Shown here: piece by piece, positions 59,301 through 64,000 of the stretch
Layout of the letters: each line of letters begins with the position of its first letter
How positions within the stretch are numbered: position 1 is the first letter of the stretch
Assembly: GCA_000149265.1 (NCBI GenBank)
Contig: CH003106.1
Coordinates: forward strand, 648,988-712,987
Source of the DNA: Ciona savignyi
Lineage: Eukaryota; Chordata; Ascidiacea; Phlebobranchia; Cionidae
Reading direction: 5' to 3'
Length of the DNA: 64,000 nt
The notes under the pieces: model-generated
Database searches by the model: none
What the model saw: the letters and a program-made list of their open reading frames with translations, nothing else
What the model was told of the DNA's origin: nothing
Program-made: the position numbers and the translations under genes

Positions 59301-62300
59301 GGGGATGGTAGGATCGGAGGAGAATGAGTACATGATGAAGGCTCTCCTCCGAGTGGTCTCCCTCGCACAGGACTCTGTGCTCCCCTACATGCCAACGCTT
59401 GTGGAAGGACTTACCCAAAAACTTGTCATTGTTAGCAAGGTCTGTGCAATTACTGGCCCATGGCCTGCTAGATCCTTTAACTTCTTGCCTCTGCCTGGGT
59501 CATTTAATATAAGGCTAAACTGTAGGTGTAGTTTAAAAGTGATCACTTTGTCTGCTTTAATGTAAATGTAAAGTTCATGTAATGGGATCCTTACAATCCT
59601 GGTCCGCTATGTAACCTGACTGTACTAATAATGTAACATAACTTTTTTTTAACCATTGATGCCAGCAACATTTAAAATACTATCGATACAATCCATACAA
59701 ATATTAATAAGATAATAACAGCGTGTCAGCAGATTACATCATGTACGACATTGATTTTCCATAGCTATTGCACACTGAAGGTGTTATTTAAATCCTTATT
59801 TTATTGGCTTTTATTATCGACCAAATTTAATTTCTCCTGACACTTTTTATGAATCTATTTTGATGCACTAAAACCAGTTTAGTACCTCACCTTTAGACAT
59901 AACTGCACAGAAAAATGCGTTTGCAGAGCTAAGTTAAAATAACAAGTTTTTTGGAAAAATATATTTGTTTCCAGAATCCCAACAAACCGCATTTCAACCA
60001 CTATCTGTTCGAAGTGCTATCGCTCTGCATTCGATCCACATGCTCGAAGGATAAGAGTGCAGTGGTGGGGTTCGAGGGAGCGTTGTTCGGGATATTCACT
60101 GATATCTTGCAACGTGATGTGACAGAATTCATCCCGTATGTGTTTCAAGGTTAGCACTCTCTTCATTATCGAAGTAACTTTAATGCCAACTATCATAATG
60201 GCAGTAATTATTAACAATCACTGATTACTTCGTTAATGATAAAGATAAACCGTGTAATGTGTATTGTAACAACTAATCCAATGTTTTGGTGAATATGCCC
60301 TTATCTGAATCTGTTTGTTTTCAAGAATTATTTTAGAAACAATAATTTCGATCTAGAATTTTTAAACCACTTTAAAATAGACTTAACACGCAAGCAAAAA
60401 CCATCTTTTTAAACTAATTAAATGAAGGAAATTTAAATTTCATAAAGGTGGTATGCATGAGTAATATTAGGAATTAACATAATAAGATGGTTTATTTTAA
60501 GCATTGCTACCTATAACATTATAAATTTTAAATCTCTGCTTCGGACACAATTGTAAAATTCAACACACACATGCTATAACTGTTATATAGGTAAGGTTTT
60601 TTTTGTGGTTGATATTCCGGTTTTTCATATACCTGTAGTCCGCTGTCCCCATATTAGTGCTTCGTTGCAGTCTTAACTTCAATCGCTACTAATCTCCCTA
60701 CTTGTAGACTTCTTCCCCCTATTGTAGTACATTGGTGTAATCTAATTTCAACCCCAGTTATGTCGCTACTGCTGGAGCTGCATGAACCCCCCGTCCCCGA
60801 CACATACATGGCTCTCTTTCCCCACCTGCTGGCTCCGGTGCTGTGGGAGAGACCAGGGAATATACCCCCGCTTGTCCGACTTATGCAAGCATTCATAGAG
60901 AAGGGGGGAAACAGCATCGGAGCGTCTGACAAGTTCAACAACGTTCTTGGTGTCTTTCAAAAGCTTATTGCCTCGAAATCGAACGACCATTATGGATTTT
61001 ACTTGCTAAACAGCATGATTGAGTTTATGCAGCCGTAAGTTGTTTTCAGTGTTAGTGATGGACAGATTAATGTTGCAATTCTATCCTCGCGCTTGGGTAT
61101 AACCACATTAAAGGATTAAAACATTTTTAATATAGGATCATTTGTGAGGGAAACCATGTGTTAAAAAAATTAAAACATTGATTTGACACTCTCAGATAAG
61201 ATCGTCAGATAAGCACATGGACAACTGCCAAAAGCTACTACAGTGTGTTGAATACTTTGGGAGACATTGTTAAAAGTTTATTCTACCACAAAATCATTGG
61301 GTTTGGATGACATCTTCTTCATGCATTGTCCAAGAACACAACTACAGAGATAGCGGTTGGTTTTAATCACACAGCCTTTCATTTGATTTGACAACATGCA
61401 AAGAAGTGTTATAATACAAATCTACGTAGAAATAATTGTTATTATATTAGACTGTGTACTTTGATTAAAGGGTTTTTAATAATAATGTTAAACCCAAAAT
61501 TATATAACTGGTCGCCCAAGAGTCTGTTATGCAGCTAAATACATTTTATTACATTGCGCCCCTCCAACCCACCCCTTCAACAATCAGAAGTTGGGAAAAG
61601 TAACGAAACTACACAATGCAGTTTAATGACACACAAGTCGTCTTTTGAAAATCTTCTTTTTCTTCTTAGTAACCTCCTGGAGCCGTTCATGAAGCAGATC
61701 TTCTCGCTCCTCTTTCAGCGACTGATGAAGAGCAAAACTGGGAAGTTCGTTCGAGGGATTCTTGTCTTCTTCTCTCTGCACATCATACAGACCTCGGCTG
61801 ATAAATTCCAACAACTTATTGACTCAATTCAAAACAGGTTGGTTGACTCTGTATACCCAAACTTACCAAGTGCTGCCTGGTCGAAATTAACAAACTGAAT
61901 CTATTTTTTATGTCAAAATGTTTTTTGGGGTTTTAAAAACCGAGAATAGATTTTTTGCCCCAAACACCGCTAGTTTATAAAATAGACCTTTTTTTCAAAA
62001 GCAGAAATAGAGAGTAACATGCCACCCCTGACACCCTACGAATCGGCGCCTATACCATCCACTAGTACTAACCTTGCACCCCTCACATAGGATGTTCAGT
62101 ATGGTACTGGAGAAGCTCATCATCAGCGACACGCAGAAGGTTTCCGGCGCCATGGAACGAAAAATATGCTCCGTCGGTATGACTAAGCTTCTAACATCAT
62201 GCACTGCTTTGTTGGACGAAAATTATTCACACCTCTGGTGAGTTTGTCCGCTTTAATCTGTGCCAGTAAGGATGTATTTTAGGGCGTTATTAAAATGCTA

Positions 62301-63760
62301 AAAAATGAAAAAAAAATAATTTGTTTTTCTTGGGATTGCCGGCCACATTTGGAAATTGCTTTCTGTCCAAAAGAATTATACTGTTGATTAATATCTATCG
62401 ATAAGGAATATTTTGTTTTTAATAATCGTTTTATCCAAATGAAGTATTGAGTTGTTTAAAACTAAAGTAATCTCAAAAAATATTAAACGCACTGCATTAA
62501 GCTTTGGCATCTCACTTACCGGTATGTGGTTCTGATGATTATCCATTTTAGGGCTCCTCTTTTGGAAGCATTGATTGGTTTGTTTGAATTACCACAAGAT
62601 GACTCTGTAGCTGATGATGAGCATTTTATTGAAATTGAAGATACGCCAGGTATTTACTCTTCGCATTACAGCAATTGTTTATAAATCGTAATAAGCTTGG
62701 ACTCTTCATGGTTTTCTTTTCTAATCAAAGACAATCCATAATCCATAATGAATATTGAGTTTAAAATAACGCCTTACGAAGGTAGCGCACATTTTTCATG
62801 GCTTTTTTTGTGCGTCACGCTCTTATGTGGAAATAACACTAACATAACCTTGCATTTGTGAATGATATAGTGTTTTAAAAATCTACTAACCAATAGTCGG
62901 GGTTGCCGGATTTACTAAAAACAACAAATGAAAATTGAACTAAACTTTTGTCCCGGCGTCGCTAACCCACACTGATTCAGGTTACCAGACAGCATACTCG
63001 CAACTTGCGTTTGCCGGTAAGCGTGAACATGACCCGGTCAAGGTGGAAAATCCGAAGTTGTTTCTCGCCCAACAACTCTCCTCGCTCTCCAAGCAAATGC
63101 CGGGAAAGGTGAAGAGAAACTATTTATGCTTTCAGGACAGGACGTCGCCCTGTTAATGCCTTGGGAAGTGTTATAGCACATTTAGTCATCAGTTACCTTG
63201 TGCATAGAGTTAGATCAACATCGATATTCCAGTGCGGCGAGAATGATATAGATATTACCTGTGCCATTAAACCCCACTGGGTTCAAGCCATTGCCACCAC
63301 CTGCATTTCCTAGTTTCAAACCCATCGATCGGTTGTCAGATGCGGTTTGAATAAACTAACCGTCTCGGCAAATTGCTTGGTAGATTAGTGCGTCGCCTTT
63401 TAGCCAAAGGGTTGCAGTTTCGAATCTGGTCGCATGATAGGTGGTTGTGTTACCTGGGAAAGACACTTAACGGGCATTGCCTTGACCCCAGAGATATTTG
63501 CGTTCTACCAAAACTGCAGGAATGTCTCAATCATAGACAATATACCGAAATGCCGACGGTGTATGCAAGGTAATATGACGATTGCCCGCGTGATAACGCC
63601 CCATGCTTTTTTCATGAACATAAGAATAAATAGATCACCAACCGATATTTTTATTGCACTTATTCCATTTCAGGTTTCTGGGATGTTGGGTTATCTAAAC
63701 CCGAAAGCCCAAGAGTTTCTAAAAGGCTACGTCACCGCTGCCCAGGTTACAATTTCTTGA
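53352..63760 (+). CDS. CSE1L: Exportin-2 (CAS), importin-alpha re-exporter, complete, 20 exons
   Basis: CSE1L binds RanGTP and recycles importin-alpha to the cytoplasm. Exons: 53352-53418, 53788-53945, 54289-54415, 54680-54800, 55224-55365, 55712-55768, 55839-55932, 56187-56344, 56624-56725, 57532-57625, 57890-58177, 58561-58762, 59238-59439, 59975-60149, 60758-61034, 61670-61837, 62091-62237, 62552-62649, 62981-63108, 63674-63760. They sum to 964 codons with stop; human is 971 residues. Landmarks are the N-terminal importin-beta region (TFKNFVKRNWRI), EDFPEKWPSLLEDM, FQSGDFHIINGVLQTAHSLF, ICDNVALYAQKYDEEF, VPNMEFRTADEE, EYIRRDLEGSD, KDAAIYLVTSLAQK, VVHTYAAHSVER, NKPHFNHYLFE, FIPYVFQV, MALFPHLLAPVLWER, FQKLIASKSNDH, DDEHFIEIEDTPGYQTA and AFAGKREHDPV. 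Exon 8 could also start at 56177 (adding DDE), but that breaks phase with exon 7. SINE copies occupy introns 8, 11, 15 and 19. Confidence 0.96.
56478..56600 (-). mobile_element. SINE family A fragment in CSE1L intron 8
   Basis: TATTGCAGTGTGTGGTGTAT, TTGGTAGAACCCATTATTCC and CTGGGTTCAGGCGATGTCC match the minus-strand body. Confidence 0.75.
58215..58355 (-). mobile_element. SINE family A fragment in CSE1L intron 11
   Basis: GTGCTATTGCAGTGTATTGT and TACCCAAGGATAAAACTAGC, then GGCGACCAGTTTCTGC, follow the minus-strand family order. Confidence 0.7.
61200..61385 (-). mobile_element. SINE family A copy, diverged, in CSE1L intron 15
   Basis: GATCGTCAGATAAGCACATG, CTACTACAGTGTGTTGAATA, CATTGGGTTTGGATGAC and GCATTGTCCAAGAACACAAC give the body in order. 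The head is degraded. Confidence 0.6.
63230..63625. mobile_element. Two SINE family A copies head to head in CSE1L intron 19
   Basis: A minus-strand fragment (about 63230-63345, CACTGGGTTCAAGCCATTGC) is followed by a plus-strand copy from about 63378. That copy has the tRNA-like head GGTAGATTAGTGCGTCGCC and GTTTCGAATCTGGTCGC, then a body and tail (GACGATTGCCCGCGTG). The pair ends about 50 bp before the last CSE1L exon. Confidence 0.75.
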
Positions 63761-63889
63761 CGTATTAACCATCCTGCCAATTCATTCATCGAGTTTCCTA
63801 CCGACAAGTTCATTTGTTAATCATTGCGACCCTCCTTCTTGCGAATCGCGTCATATTTTGTTCTGCCAACCGCGGGAATCGCCTTTTGG

Positions 63890-63895
63890 AATAAA
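63890..63895 (+). terminator. Polyadenylation signal of CSE1L
   Basis: AATAAA 130 bases after the CSE1L stop codon. Confidence 0.7.
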
Positions 63896-64000
63896 TTTAT
63901 TTACAATACTGTGTGTTTGAATCTTGCATCGAAAAATTAACTCCACGTTTTAAAATACCTCATACAAAGGTTACTAGAAATTCCCAATAGTCGCCAAAAT

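Overview
The window looks like a compact, AT-rich invertebrate chordate genome, most likely a tunicate close to Ciona. The evidence is single-copy genes with vertebrate-like orthologues, introns of about 0.1-3 kb with GT/AG ends, and intergenic DNA packed with tRNA-derived SINE fragments. The species is an inference. There are no bacterial operons and no CRISPR array. Every gene model below was built by hand from reading frames, splice sites and phase, and most are absent from simple long-ORF views because they are split into exons.

Layout: (1) 0.8-2.2 kb, + strand: the last two exons of ENGASE (cytosolic endo-beta-N-acetylglucosaminidase). (2) 3.2-5.5 kb, - strand: a complete four-exon secreted C-type-lectin-like gene whose 3' end converges on ENGASE. 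(3) 7.4-10.9 kb, +: SSR4 (TRAP-delta), five exons, with a TA-flanked MITE in intron 2. (4) 11.4-16.6 kb: no recognisable gene. (5) 16.7-19.6 kb, +: a six-exon tomoregulin (TMEFF)-like membrane protein with one Kazal/follistatin module, one EGF and one TM helix. (6) 19.6-25.3 kb: repeats and orphan ORFs. (7) 25.3-32.9 kb, -: a multi-exon cytochrome P450 of the CYP26/CYP120 type. (8) 33.6-36.4 kb, -: two intronless genes, OSGEP (KEOPS catalytic subunit) and ZFYVE21. (9) 39.0-39.8 kb, -: two small unrecognised ORFs, one with a signal peptide. (10) 40-48 kb: a repeat block with two LTR-like copies and a direct/inverted array of about 350-bp units. (11) 50.6-51.7 kb, -: a two-exon gene for a small cationic secreted peptide, with a hAT-like MITE nested inside a SINE in its intron. 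(12) 51.8-53.1 kb, -: tandemly duplicated terminal exons and one orphan exon. (13) 53.35-63.76 kb, +: a complete 20-exon CSE1L (exportin-2) gene of about 963 codons.

Most genes are unrelated housekeeping genes: N-glycan turnover, ER translocon, t6A tRNA modification, endosomal FYVE protein and nuclear export. They do not form a pathway. I see no convincing new multi-gene system. The best candidates for novelty are the cationic secreted peptide gene, the duplicated terminal exons, the reduced-cysteine lectin, the single-Kazal TMEFF-like protein and several undescribed repeat families.
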